A stretch of 64,000 nt of DNA from positions 124,001 through 188,000 of the forward strand of contig JAFEKR010000012.1 in the NCBI GenBank assembly GCA_019022495.1. Direction: 5' to 3'. A program made the position numbers and the translations under genes. Below the pieces are notes generated by a model that worked only from the letters and a program-made list of their open reading frames with translations, had not been told where the DNA came from and made no database searches. Below, one piece after another: positions 44,716 through 55,545 of the stretch (position 1 is its first letter; every line of letters starts with the position of its first letter). The DNA comes from Epichloe hybrida. Its lineage: Eukaryota > Ascomycota > Sordariomycetes > Hypocreales > Clavicipitaceae.

Positions 44716-45068
44716 GTACACCCCACTGTACTGTAGAGTGCATGCTGCACTTTCGGCTTGTGATTGTGGATTTGGAGCCGGATTACTGCAGTGCTCCTGC
44801 CAAATCTGCCAAATCTTCTACCGGTGCTAGCCTTTGGTGCCTTGATCATGGCTGGCGGACTTGTGCCAGTTCGCACCCCACCACCCCGCTACTGATACTT
44901 CCCGTCCGTTAGACCTTGACTTGCCGGGCATGCATGTCGCAGCAAGCCAAACCATGTAGATTTGTAAAATAATTCGGGGTGTACGTGTACTCCGTACTGT
45001 GTGTACTCCGTAGTAGAACTGGCTTGACGACGGAAACCCACATTTATTGTATGTACAGTGGGGTGTAC
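44716..45068. repeat. 16-bp perfect inverted repeat spanning 353 bp upstream of CHO2
   Basis: GTACACCCCACTGTAC at 44716-44731 is exactly inverted at 45053-45068. The spacing is compatible with a MITE. No clear target duplication was seen. Confidence 0.6.
44953..44979 (+). repeat. Dispersed repeat end, copy 2
   Basis: 27 bases identical to the reverse complement of 48653-48679, containing GTAGATTTGTAAAATAATTC followed by GGGG. Only the repeat end is present here. Confidence 0.75.
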
Positions 45069-45165
45069 CTCTCCCACTTGTTCCTCTCGTCTCTCGTGTT
45101 GGTGCCAGCTTCCCATCTCTTCTTTCCTTCTCGCCATAACTCGTTTGATACCTTGTTTGAGAACC

Positions 45166-48100
45166 ATGCGTAAAAGTAGCGGCCTCGAGGCAGAAGCCTC
45201 CGAGCTTCGCCAGAGGCAGACTCAAGCTTCTTCGAAATCTGACAAGCACCAAGGTGTTTCGGTGGAAGAAGGCCTGGTGGTCCCGGGAAATGGCCCCGAT
45301 GACCTCAGCGCCAAGTCCCCGTCCAAGACGTACGGACGCACTCCGGATGGCACAGGTGAGCCAATGATGGGCATTTGGCATGACTGCCAGTCGTCAGCCG
45401 TATGAGGGATATCAATTGCGAATCGGACTAACGATAGGTCTGTTGTTCATAGTCTTTGTCGTGCCCACCACCCACGACATGGTTTCTCAACTTCTGGACC
45501 CACGACAGCCCAAGAACTTATCAGATGCCGTTGTGCTTGCCATACTAGCTTCCATGATTTTCGCTGCTTACATGTTGCCAGCAGGATGGAAGCGGCCGGT
45601 TTTCGCCCTCACCTTCTTGTTCTGGAGAGGTTGCTACAACATTGGCATCGGCGTGTTACTTCACGTTCAATCCCACCACCGACGCCTTATCACCTGGGCT
45701 AAGCGATGGAAGCTGTTCGAGGACCCCAGGACAGGCCGCAACCCTCGACCATGGCTTTACAAACTTCTCAAACGAGAGCTCGAAGCTAAAATTCCAGACG
45801 ACTACGAATTCGAAAAAGCACCCCTGGAATACAACACATGGCTGGTCTTCAGGCGCGTAGTCGACCTCATCTTGATGTGTGATTTTGTGTCGTATTGCCT
45901 CTTTGCCATCGTCTGTGGCCACACTCCTCAAGGGGAGAACATTCTTGTCGGTATCTCTCGCTGGGTATTGGGAATTGCGCTCGTTGGATTCAACCTGTGG
46001 GTAAAGCTGGACGCTCACAGAGTTGTCAAGGACTTTGCATGGTACTGGGGTGACTTTTTCTATCTCATCGACCAAGACCTGACTTTTGACGGTGTGTTCG
46101 AGATGGCGCCTCACCCCATGTACTCGATCGGGTATGCTGGCTACTACGGCATCTCCATGATGGCCGCCAGCTATGAGGTTCTCTTCATCTCCATAGTCGC
46201 TCATGCCGCTCAATTCGCCTTCCTTGTGACTGTTGAGAATCCTCACATCGAAAAGACCTACAACCCTCCTCCACCACGGAAAAGGGACCTGTCCCGGATG
46301 CAGAGTGATTCTACCGTGAACCTCGGAATGTCCTCCGATCACACCTCCGTCGACCGCCCGGCTAGTATTCCGCCCAAGTCTCCGCAAGAACCGCCGGTCC
46401 CTGTTCACAACATGGTTGGGTTCGGGAACATGGATCTGTTCCGAGTACCAGACTCCATGGTTGTGCTTTTGCCGATGTACGTAGCCATTCTTGCCTTGAC
46501 CACCCCCAAAACGCCTATTTGGCAGGCCTTCTTCGTAGCCCATGCGCTACTCTGGCGTGTCTGGTACCATCTCGGACTTGGCATCATTCTTGACAGACAA
46601 TCCAAGACCAAGATGTGGACTCGCCACTTTCTCAAATACGGCGAGAGCGTCGGGGAAGCCTGGCGTCAGTGGAAGGGCATGCATCACATCAGTATGATTA
46701 TGTGCAATGCGTCCTTCGCCGCTGCCTGCTACAAGATGTACTCCCTCCCCGCAGACTGGGCATATGGCCTGGTGCTCCTAAGACATATCCTCGGTGGCGG
46801 CTTGATCGCGTTGCAGTTTTGGACCGCCGTGAGCGTGTATGAGTCTCTGGGCGAATTTGGCTGGTTCTGCGGAGATTTCTTCTGGGACCAAGAGGCCAAG
46901 CTCACGTACACGTCTATTTATCGATTCCTCAACAACCCGGAGAGAATATTCGGGACAGCTGGTGTCTGGGGCGCAGCTCTAATAACGTGGAGCAGAGCCA
47001 TCTTCATCATGGCCATTGTCTCGCAGCTCCTCACCCTGTTCTACATCTCGTACATTGAAAGACCGCACATGCAGAAGATCTATGGCAGAAGCATGCGCGG
47101 CGAAGCGGGCCTCACAAAGTTTATCAGACGGTCGCTGCCTGATCCGATCAAAGGCTGGCAAGAAAGCGTGGACAAGGTCATGGACGACACGACTCACTTT
47201 GTGGAAGACTTCATCGACACAGCACGCCCCAAGTTTGCCTCTGGCGTCAAGACTATTGTGCGAGACACGTCTGCGCTCTTCAATATTGCACCAGCCCGTC
47301 TCACATTGACCAAGATCTCTCCCCATCTCGCTGGCCTGGACCCTAAGCAGTACTCTCTTTCCATTGATGGCACTCAGTCCCAGCAATCATCAGTTCATGA
47401 CCATGCCACCGGCAAGGAAAGCTTCACCGGAAGATTCCCCAAGCCTGTCAAGACCATGGTTTACGAATACGGCGCCCCTCTAAGAGTCAAGTGGAGGGCG
47501 CCCATGAACCACAGTAAAAAGGACTGGATCGGTCTGTATATGGTGACGGACAATCGATCCCGCGACAACACCGAGGTGCCATCTTCAGGACGCTGGGCTT
47601 CTACAAACGAGGGCACTTATGACTCCCTGACAGCCGATAGCAGCATTGTAGTCTCCGAGCATGCTTGTCCCAAGAGCGACCCATCTGAGCCTGACATGGT
47701 TGAGGGCGAAGTCTTGTTCCAGGGGGATAAATTATGGTGGACGCAGGGTGTATTTGAATTCCGGTACCACCATAACGGCACGCACAACGTCATGGCCATA
47801 TCCGAGCCCTTTGAGATCCGCATTGCACAATTTGCCGAGGATGACGTGACCTTTGATGCCAAAGGCCTGTACACTCAGGCGGTCGAAACTGCCGTGCTAC
47901 CTGTCGTACAAAATTGCCTGGACAGGGACCCTGATATTGCCCCGAGCGATGTGGAAGAACCATTCGGCAGTCATGTGGAACGTGACGGAAAGTATGCCAA
48001 GCGAATCGTGTATGCCATTCGTGAAATGTTTGGCATCGAGTTCGCCCCGGCCGTAGTACTGGCGGACGGCAATGTGCGAAAGCTGGCTTGGAGAATTTCT

Positions 48101-48254
48101 AACGCAAAGGAGGTTCTAGTATGTGCGATTCAGCAATTTACCTTGCCACAGAAACATGACTGACAAGATTCAAATGCAGGCTCCGTACAGCATGTCGCAT
48201 TCCAAGGGCACTACAACGCCAGCGGCTGAAGATCTCCGGAGCACAAAGGATTGA
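45166..48254 (+). CDS. CHO2: Phosphatidylethanolamine N-methyltransferase
   Basis: Exons 45166-45355, 45453-48118 and 48180-48254 (976 aa). Intron 1 (97 bp) ends at the first AG at a workable distance past the CTAAC branch. It joins TPDGT to [17 protein letters not shown], a conserved Cho2 segment; intron 2 is 61 bp. Cho2 is an ER membrane enzyme that adds the first methyl group to phosphatidylethanolamine on the way to phosphatidylcholine. It has two related multi-span halves, each with a WFCGDFFW- or [15 protein letters not shown] segment and a [18 protein letters not shown] motif in the first half. A C-terminal soluble domain follows (about 690-900: [40 protein letters not shown]). The alternative end at 48163, reading into intron 2, is rejected because the splice donor GTATGT is strong. 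Confidence 0.95.
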
Positions 48255-48640
48255 AATCAGGGCGGGGGCAGACAGGATGCAGGAAACGATAACGATGGAT
48301 GAACGGGACTGCAACGACTAAAACGTCACTCCTCGGATATTAAAAGGAAACATGGTAGAACGAACAATGAGATGGATGATGTTGGGAATCGGTGTGGCGT
48401 TGGCGGTTTATTTAAGCGCCAAGTGCATCCTTATATTGAGTATGAGGAGATACCATTTCGTGATAACTTATGATTTAACGATGCACTTATTATGCGAAGA
48501 GAGGAGGTCCCTATTAGCGGTTTCTTGGACAAAAAGATAAAAAGGTTGACGAACCACCCATCGACTTGACTCTGGATTTCAATTGGCCTGGCTAGGCGGA
48601 GGACGATCGCCAGGCATCACCACGCTGCAGGACGGAGAAC
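48255..48640. other. 3' flank of CHO2
   Basis: 385 bp without a recognisable gene, leading into the AT-rich island. Confidence 0.4.
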
Positions 48641-48652
48641 ATACACTCTACC

Positions 48653-48800
48653 CCCCGAATTATTTTACAAATCTACATGCCCCAGTCATTTGTTCCTCTC
48701 TAATAACTGTGATTAGCTGTGGGTAATACTATTATTAGAGAGCTATAAGGCAAAAATGCAGGGTACATCCCACAAAAGAGTACATTTTTCTTTATGTAGG
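48653..48800 (-). repeat. Dispersed AT-rich repeat, copy 3
   Basis: Its reverse complement resembles 31785-31950 over about 150 bp. Its end (48653-48679) is identical to 44953-44979. Confidence 0.7.
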
Positions 48801-49246
48801 TGCCTAGTACGAAAATATACCACCCCTATTACCTTCATTTGCTGTCTATTTAATATTGTCAGACCTAGAAGGTGTGCTAGGTAAGCCACTAGACCAAAAG
48901 ATCCACCAATGCTAGCTCTCACTAGCATTGCACCTTACAATTGATTATTAGGCTACGCCCGCGCCTGCACCCGCTAGCACACGCACGCACCTGACAAATA
49001 TCTAATTAGCTTAGCGTGTGATCCACGAGCCGGTGCAGACTTTACACTAACATTGCATAATACAAATTATATGTGAAGTTATATAAGGCGGCTATTTTAT
49101 ACTATCTTTCTTTACACTAGTGTAAACTTTACGCGTAAATAACGTAAAGTGTAAAGTTTGCACCTAAAATAAGGGCAAAGTTAGTAAAATTAGGGAATTT
49201 ATTCCTATTATAAGCAATTACGCGGCCCTGGTTAAGAAAATACATT

Positions 49247-49709
49247 ATGAATAAGGGGGGATGTGGTGTTTATAAGGGGGGATATGGTGTTTATAAGGGG
49301 GGATATAGTGTTTATAAGGGGGGATATAGTGTTTATAAAAGGGGATATAGTGTTTATAAGGGGGGATATAGTGTTTATAAAAGGGGATATAGTATTTATA
49401 AGGGGGGATATAGTGTTTATAAGGGGGGATATAGTATTTATAAGGGGGGATATAGTATTTATAAGGGGGGATATAGTATTTATAAAAGGGGATATAGTGT
49501 TTATAAGGGGGGATATAGTATTTATAAGGGGGGATATAGTGTTTATAAGGGGGGATATAATATTTATAAAGGGAGGATATAGTGTTTATAAAAGAGAATA
49601 TAGTGTTTATAAGGGGGGATATAGTGTTTATAAGGGAGGATATAATATTTATAAAGGGGGATATAGTGTTTATAAGGGGGGATATAGTGTTTATAAGGGG
49701 GGATATTAT
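49247..49709. repeat. 21-bp minisatellite, about 22 copies
   Basis: The unit is close to GGGGGGATATAGTGTTTATAA. Because the period is a multiple of three, at least two frames stay open (repeating GGYSVYK and GDIVFIR). Copies vary mainly by G-to-A changes (GTGTTT/GTATTT, GGGG/AAGG). I do not consider it coding: there is no non-repetitive domain, and it lies in an eroded repeat island. Confidence 0.95.
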
Positions 49710-49719
49710 TAGGAGCGCA

Positions 49720-50425
49720 GAGGTTAAAGATAGGATGTTTATCGAAGCAGGTCTTTAGAGAACCTTTAGGCTATGTAGATAATAAAGAGGCTAGCTAGCT
49801 ACAAGATAGCCACGTGCTTATAAAGCAAGGTATTTATTAAAGACTACGCATATTATTAGTGCTAGGTTAAAGATTAAAACCTTTACGCACCTGCCCCTAG
49901 CTAGTATTTATCTAGTAGTAACTATAATAGTCTTAGCTATTACTTTATTCTTAACCTTTTAGTGTAAGCTATAATAAATTAATCTCTCTTAACCTTTTTA
50001 AGGATATAAACTATTAGCTAGATTATTATATAGCTAATACTTTAAAGATCTATAAGAAACACGCTAGTACCTTATAATAATAAAGCTATAGATAATTAGG
50101 AAGATATAAAACCCCTATAATTTAGAATTATAGATAATAATAGGGTATAATAAACGCCACTTAATCCTAATTTAGGTAAAGGTATAGATAATATAACTAA
50201 AGAAAAAAGGGCATTATAATAACGCTATAAGGTTATATAATCTAAGCTATATTGCCTTTAGAAGAGATAAGAGGTCTTATAAATAAAGGTATAAATTAGA
50301 GAGCTTAAGGCAAATCTAGGATTAGCTAGACCTTAAACTAGACCTATAATTACCCCTTAAACATTAGCTATAATTTTACCTATAGTCTATAGTAACTTAG
50401 TAGTAATTATATAGTAAGGTAATCT
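49720..50425. other. AT-rich sequence between minisatellite and retroelement body
   Basis: No open frame or motif. It may be the left flank or LTR of the retroelement, but no matching right copy is visible. Confidence 0.35.
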
Positions 50426-50429
50426 TATT

Positions 50430-52355
50430 AAAACATAAATAAAAATGCTTATATATAAAGGGGAAATATATAAAAGCCTGTAGAATTTCTTAGTAAACTT
50501 AGATATATTATTTAAATTAGACTACTATACCTTTAAGGATAATATAACTAAGGTAGTGTATATAGGTAGCTACCTAGCTAGTAATATAAAGCAATAGTAA
50601 ATGCGTTATATAGCTATAAATAAGTATGTAAATTATTTGTTAATTACCTAGGTAGATTTTCTAGAATAGTTAAAAACTAGAATAATAAATATAGGTATAA
50701 GATACTTAGAAGTAATAAGGTTATTACTAAATCTTAAGTAAAAAATAACTAATTATTTTAATCCTTTATATAAGCCTAGAATAAGGTAAAAGCTAAGTTA
50801 CCTAAAGAAATCCCTATATATTTAAGAATTATAATCTTTCTAAATAGCTTAAATAATACTATAAGAAAGTAAATAATTAGTTAAGAGATTCTAATAACCT
50901 AGAGCTAACTATAAGGCTAGGGTAAAAAAGTAAAGATTATAATAGGTTTAGGCTAAAATAATAAAAAAGGTTAAGACTTTAAAAGAAAAAGGTAATGCTT
51001 TTATTTTATATTACTTATAAATAAGGTATAGTAATAAAGTAAAGATTAAGGGAAAAGATTATCCCTAGTATACTATAAATATAAAAAGCCTAGGTATACT
51101 TTACTAGCTTATTAAGCACTAGATTATTTTACTTATAAAAGTACTAAGTATATAACTAAGAAATATAAAGAAAGTAATAATAAAGCTATATTTCCTAATA
51201 TAATACTAGTTTAATTAGTATAGACTTAGGAATATAATCTTACTATAAAATACCCTATAGATAATAAAATAAGAATATAAGTATTTTTATAATAAGATAA
51301 CTAGTAATTAGCTATATAAGCGCTATTTAATATAGGTGTATAGTCTTTAATAATTTATTTAAAATTATTATTAAAAAAGGATTAGGAGAATATAATCTAA
51401 TTAAATAGAACACTAAAGAGTATAAGTAAAAAAGTAATTCTATATTAAGGAATTTTAAAAAAATTAGTTAAGATAAAAGATAGTATAGGATTTATAAAGG
51501 TTTACTAAGTTAGCTACTTTATTACTAATATAAGTAAAGGGATAATTCTAGGTATAAACTAGATTAAAGAGTATTTACCTATAATTATATATTAGGAGTA
51601 TAAATATTAGAGATATCTAGTAATAATAAAATATCTTTCCTTTACTTATAGTAAGTAATAAGTATATAGAAAGAAAAAAATAGTAGTAATTACTTTATTA
51701 TTAGAAGTAATAAAGATTAGGCTAAGTATTCTAGAAAATAAAAATTAAAAAGGAAAAGGAGAAAGCTAATTAAAGAACCTAGTAGTAATAAATATATAAA
51801 TAAATAGTAAAGTAGCTATATTAAATTAAAATAAGAGCACTAAGTATTCTATATTAATAATCCTAGAAGAATATAGGGAGTTTATAGATATTTTTTCTAA
51901 AGAGTTAGTAAGTAAGCTTTCTAAACTAGGAGGTTATACTTATATAAATAAATTAGAAGAAAGGAAAACACTACCTTAGGGGCCTATATATAATTTAGCT
52001 AAGAGAGAGCTAGAGGTTCTTAGAGAGTACTTTATAAGTATATAGCTTAAAGGGTAAATTAGAAGATTAGTTAGCCTAGCTAAAGCCTTAATTTTATTTA
52101 TTTTAAAGAAAGGAGGGAAATTAAGGCTTTATATAAATTATAGGGGCCTAAATAAGATTATAATTAAGAATAAGGCTCCTTAACCCCTTATTACTAAAAT
52201 TCTTAATTAATTAGTAAGCGTAGTTATTTTTATAGTCCTAGATTTAAAAGATATATATTACTAGCTATATATTTACTTAGGTAATAAGTAGAAAATAGCA
52301 TTCTATTATTAATATAGCTACTTTAAATATCTAGTAATGCTATTTAAACTAGTTA
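50430..52355 (+). pseudogene. Decayed Ty3/gypsy retrotransposon (gag-pol remnant)
   Basis: Translated through many stops, 50440-50780 resembles a gypsy gag matrix-type region (FLVNLDILFKLDYY, then VVYIGSYLAS). From about 51935 the frame reads like pol: IYNLAKRELEVLREYF at about 51985-52035, then a reverse transcriptase with GGKLRLYINYRGLNKIIIKNKAP (about 52112-52180), VLDLKDIYY (about 52235-52262), KIAFYY and YFKYLVMLF (about 52318-52345). These match the conserved order of Ty3/gypsy RT, with TAG or TAA at expected Gln and Trp positions, as RIP would produce. The homology stops abruptly near 52350, before the YxDD box. The element is non-functional. Confidence 0.8.
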
Positions 52356-52356
52356 A

Positions 52357-52406
52357 ACGCGTGGAGAGACGCCTTACAAAAACGCGTGGAGAGACGCCCT
52401 ACAAAA
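52357..52406. repeat. 25-bp direct duplication at the end of the retroelement remnant
   Basis: ACGCGTGGAGAGACGCC plus TACAAAA-like sequence is present twice in tandem, with one difference. A partial third copy, ACGTGGAGA, lies near 52414. It marks the junction where RT homology ends. Confidence 0.8.
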
Positions 52407-53260
52407 GGCCAATACGTGGAGAAAGGACAGGGGAGTGTGGAGACTAGAGAGATAAGCCTAGCTTTAAAGCTAGGCCCCCCTAGAACTACCTAGGCTACTA
52501 GAGCTAGAAAGGACTAAAAATAACCTAAACCTAGCTACTATATATAAGAATAAAGTAAGTATACTAGCACTAAGGTTCTTCCCTAAGCCTATAGTAAACC
52601 TCTCCTAAATCCTAGACCTTACTTTCCTAGAGCTAGATAACGCACTACTACATAGCAAACCCGAGAAAAGTACACACCTCGTACCCCTCGTGGGGTGGGC
52701 CAAGAACATTTGGAGTGGACAGGGGGCCCAGTGCATCAACAAGCATGGGCCCACTACTTTGCTACTTTGCCATGCTGCGCGTTCCAGTCTACGAAGTAGG
52801 TAATACTCCGTAAATACAGTGGCCTCTTCTTTTTTTATTTTCTACCAGACAGTTAGACAGTCGCTTGAAAGTTGAGAGAGCACACGCTGGCCGCCCCCTC
52901 TGGTTCACATCAATCGACGGCTGCCTCGAGTTGTACTGCACTCACTGATGACTCATCACCGTGCGGCTGACTTGGCAGTTGCAGTCAGGTTATACATGGC
53001 TGCGCCGCTGGGTACGGCAACTTGTACGACATGTTTTGCCCTCGCCCACCAGACCATGCTCACATTTATTATGTAACCGTTGCAAGTTGTGGGAGTGAGA
53101 GACTTTGCCCGAGTTTCGCACACCCCCTTGAGCCCTCTAACATTCTGTCATGTCATGAGCGTCCACGCCCGATCATGATGACGACTCCAGAAGCAACTTG
53201 CACAATTATCTCTCTTTCACAGACAGACGACGACGCCCCAGCAAAAGATGCAGCGGCGGC

Positions 53261-53299
53261 CCAGCCTACCAGCCTACAGCCTACAGCCTACAGCCTACA
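53261..53299. repeat. 8-bp repeat (CAGCCTAC)
   Basis: About five units of CAGCCTAC in non-coding DNA. Confidence 0.85.
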
Positions 53300-55159
53300 T
53301 ATTACCAAATAGCAGTTTGGCACTAATAAACTTCACCAGGAAGTACAGTGGGTGTAGGTGTGGCCCCAGGCCGCCGTGTACCTGACCGCCTAGGTGTCAG
53401 GACTCAGGAACCATCATCACTCGAGAGAGAGGCTCGCTGGCGCAGCGTTCAGTGGCCCGTGGGATGGTGGCACAGTGGCAGAGCAACAGGCCACAGCATG
53501 ACTTGCGTAGCCCCTCAGTGGGCTCAGTGGGGAGGGTGTACATGATAGGTACTCATGGGCATGTATGTACATATGTATGTGCCTGCGGAGTATGTGCCCG
53601 AGGGTGTTGAGGGGTGTCGAGGGTGTCGAGGGTGTCCACGATGATTCCGTCGTTTGATGGGGCGGCTATTCGAGGCTTGTTTTGATTATGATTATGATTA
53701 TGATTTTGATTTTGAAATCCCCTGCTTCTGCTCGTTTTCTTTTGTCCGCGATCGCTGATCAGCTCCCGTGCCCCCACTTCGTTGGTCTGGTAGTTGATCG
53801 TTGCCCTGTTGCCCTGTCTCGCGATGCATCAGCAGACGGGCAGAGATTTCTCTGCTGCATTCTTGGCCCGCCCCCGATGCAATCGTGGTTGGTTCCCCAG
53901 CTCGGCCATTCCCTCAGGTCGGTCTTGGTGGAGGAAGCAATTTTCTTCCCCAGCAGAAGTCCCTTGGTGGCTGGCCATAAGTTGCCGCTAAAACCACTTA
54001 AAGGGCGGTGGTCAAGCCAACCATGGGCCGATGCATCGTGGGTTATCGTAAACTTGGGATTGTACAGCATGGTGTTGAATTTTGGTGAAACCCCTGATTT
54101 GTAGCATTTTAGGCCGTGCATTTGACTTCCGTTTTGCCAAATTCCATATTGGGGTCACTACAAGTCTCTGCTGCTACTCTAAACCGCACGGAGCAGTTTC
54201 AGGTGTTATTGTTATGAGAAAATTCAAGATTCCGCAACAAGTCAAGTGTTTATCTCTCTTGAACTGCGTGGTCAACAGGAAGCATGATATTGTTGACAAA
54301 TTGAATTGATAGCCCAGAGGCCCAGAGGCCTCCGCCAAAAAAAAAAAGAAGAAGAAAAAAAGAAAAGGCCCGGCAAACATGGTTGTGAATCTGAGGCATT
54401 GCCAACCTGTCTTGTTACTAATACAAGGCCATGTTCGTGTAATAAGTCGTCAACTTCGTTGCAATGACCCGGCGGCACACTGACTCCCGGCCCTCGCTTT
54501 TCACCCTCCAGCCGGCCGCATTTCTGACAGCAAATTTATGACAGGTGGACTCTGATAGACGGTCTTGCCCATTCAGCAAGTACACATGTACCATGGTACC
54601 ATGGCCTTTTTGTCAATGGCGTGCATGGCCTTCTCGTCTCTCTGGGAGTTATCACCTGTTTTACCGCTTGTTCGGCAACGAGCTACCATGTACACCAAGA
54701 TGGGTGGGTGGAATGAGGTGTATGTAATCGCATTCGATTAAAGTTATGCATCTCTAGTTCCATCTATCCATCAAGCTCGTATCGTGTCTTTCTTTTTTCT
54801 TTTTCTTACAGCGCAATAATGCTCAAAGGTTCTTCTCCGTCGGCTTGTTCAATTTCAGCACAGCAGGCACTAGATCGTGCAGGGGCTCCCCGCAATCCGC
54901 GGCTAATGAGGCGATCGGGTCGTCGTCTTCGTAATTTGCTTGCAGTCAGGAAAGTGCTAAGGAAGGATTGTTGGCCCCACTGCGGCTCAGCTCGGGCCAG
55001 TCAGCCTACGCTTTCCCCTTTCCCAACTTGCAACTGATGTTTCTGTTAATACCCCGAGTGCCTCAAACTGTTGGCACGTCGGCGGGCACAACGTTTGTGA
55101 ACGCCGCCGCCTCATCATATCGATTCTCGCAAACTTCAATTACAACATATCCCGCGTGT

Positions 55160-55193
55160 ACATGCACATGCACATGCACATGCACATGCACAT
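55160..55193. repeat. (CATGCA)n hexanucleotide repeat
   Basis: Five perfect units in non-coding DNA. Confidence 0.85.
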
Positions 55194-55508
55194 ATCAAGC
55201 GCGCAGGCTCTGCACCTTCAGGGCCTCGTATTATCATTGGGCCAGTCTGGCTTGCCCCTTCCGACTTGTTGAAACCCACAGAAATTCAATACACTGCGCC
55301 TGGAATTGCGAGAATTCTTTTCGTAATCCGAAACTCCACAACTCTAATACACGGTCTGCATACTCCGTACTCCGTACGCTCCACCACAATGCAGAAAATG
55401 CAGGAAAATTATATTGCGGCTAGCTTCTTCGTGGCCTATTATCCACAGCCGAGTCATCACTCATCTTGCCCCTTTCTTTGCAACAATACCCAACAAGTCT
55501 CAACAGGG

Positions 55509-55545
55509 GACGACGAAGACGACGAAGACGACGAAGACGACGAAA
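55509..55545. repeat. 9-bp repeat (GACGACGAA)
   Basis: Four units. They would encode an Asp/Glu run in one frame, but no gene supports this. Confidence 0.85.

Larger units (their letters stand above)
44247..45165. other. Region between eIF3g and CHO2 with inverted repeats
   Basis: It contains a 9-bp hairpin (44640-44671), a 16-bp inverted repeat pair (44716-44731 and 45053-45068), a copy of the dispersed repeat end (44953-44979) and two TACTCCGTA motifs (44988 and 45004). No gene seen. Confidence 0.6.
48641..52690. mobile_element. AT-rich, RIP-like repeat island
   Basis: About 4 kb of strongly AT-rich DNA, full of TA and TAG/TAA, in sharp contrast to the GC-rich genes around it. Inside are copy 3 of the dispersed repeat, a 21-bp minisatellite and a decayed Ty3/gypsy element. 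The base composition and dense stops in an otherwise alignable reverse-transcriptase frame fit repeat-induced point mutation. Confidence 0.85.

Noticed and set aside
45380..48163. CHO2 ending at 48163 without the last intron
   Set aside because: A strong GTATGT donor at 48119 and a GCAG acceptor at 48179 give an in-frame last exon with a more typical C-terminus.
49247..49712. Long open frames of repeating GGYSVYK or GDIVFIR as a repeat protein
   Set aside because: Openness follows from the 21-bp period; there is no unique domain or convincing start context, and it lies in an AT-rich eroded island.
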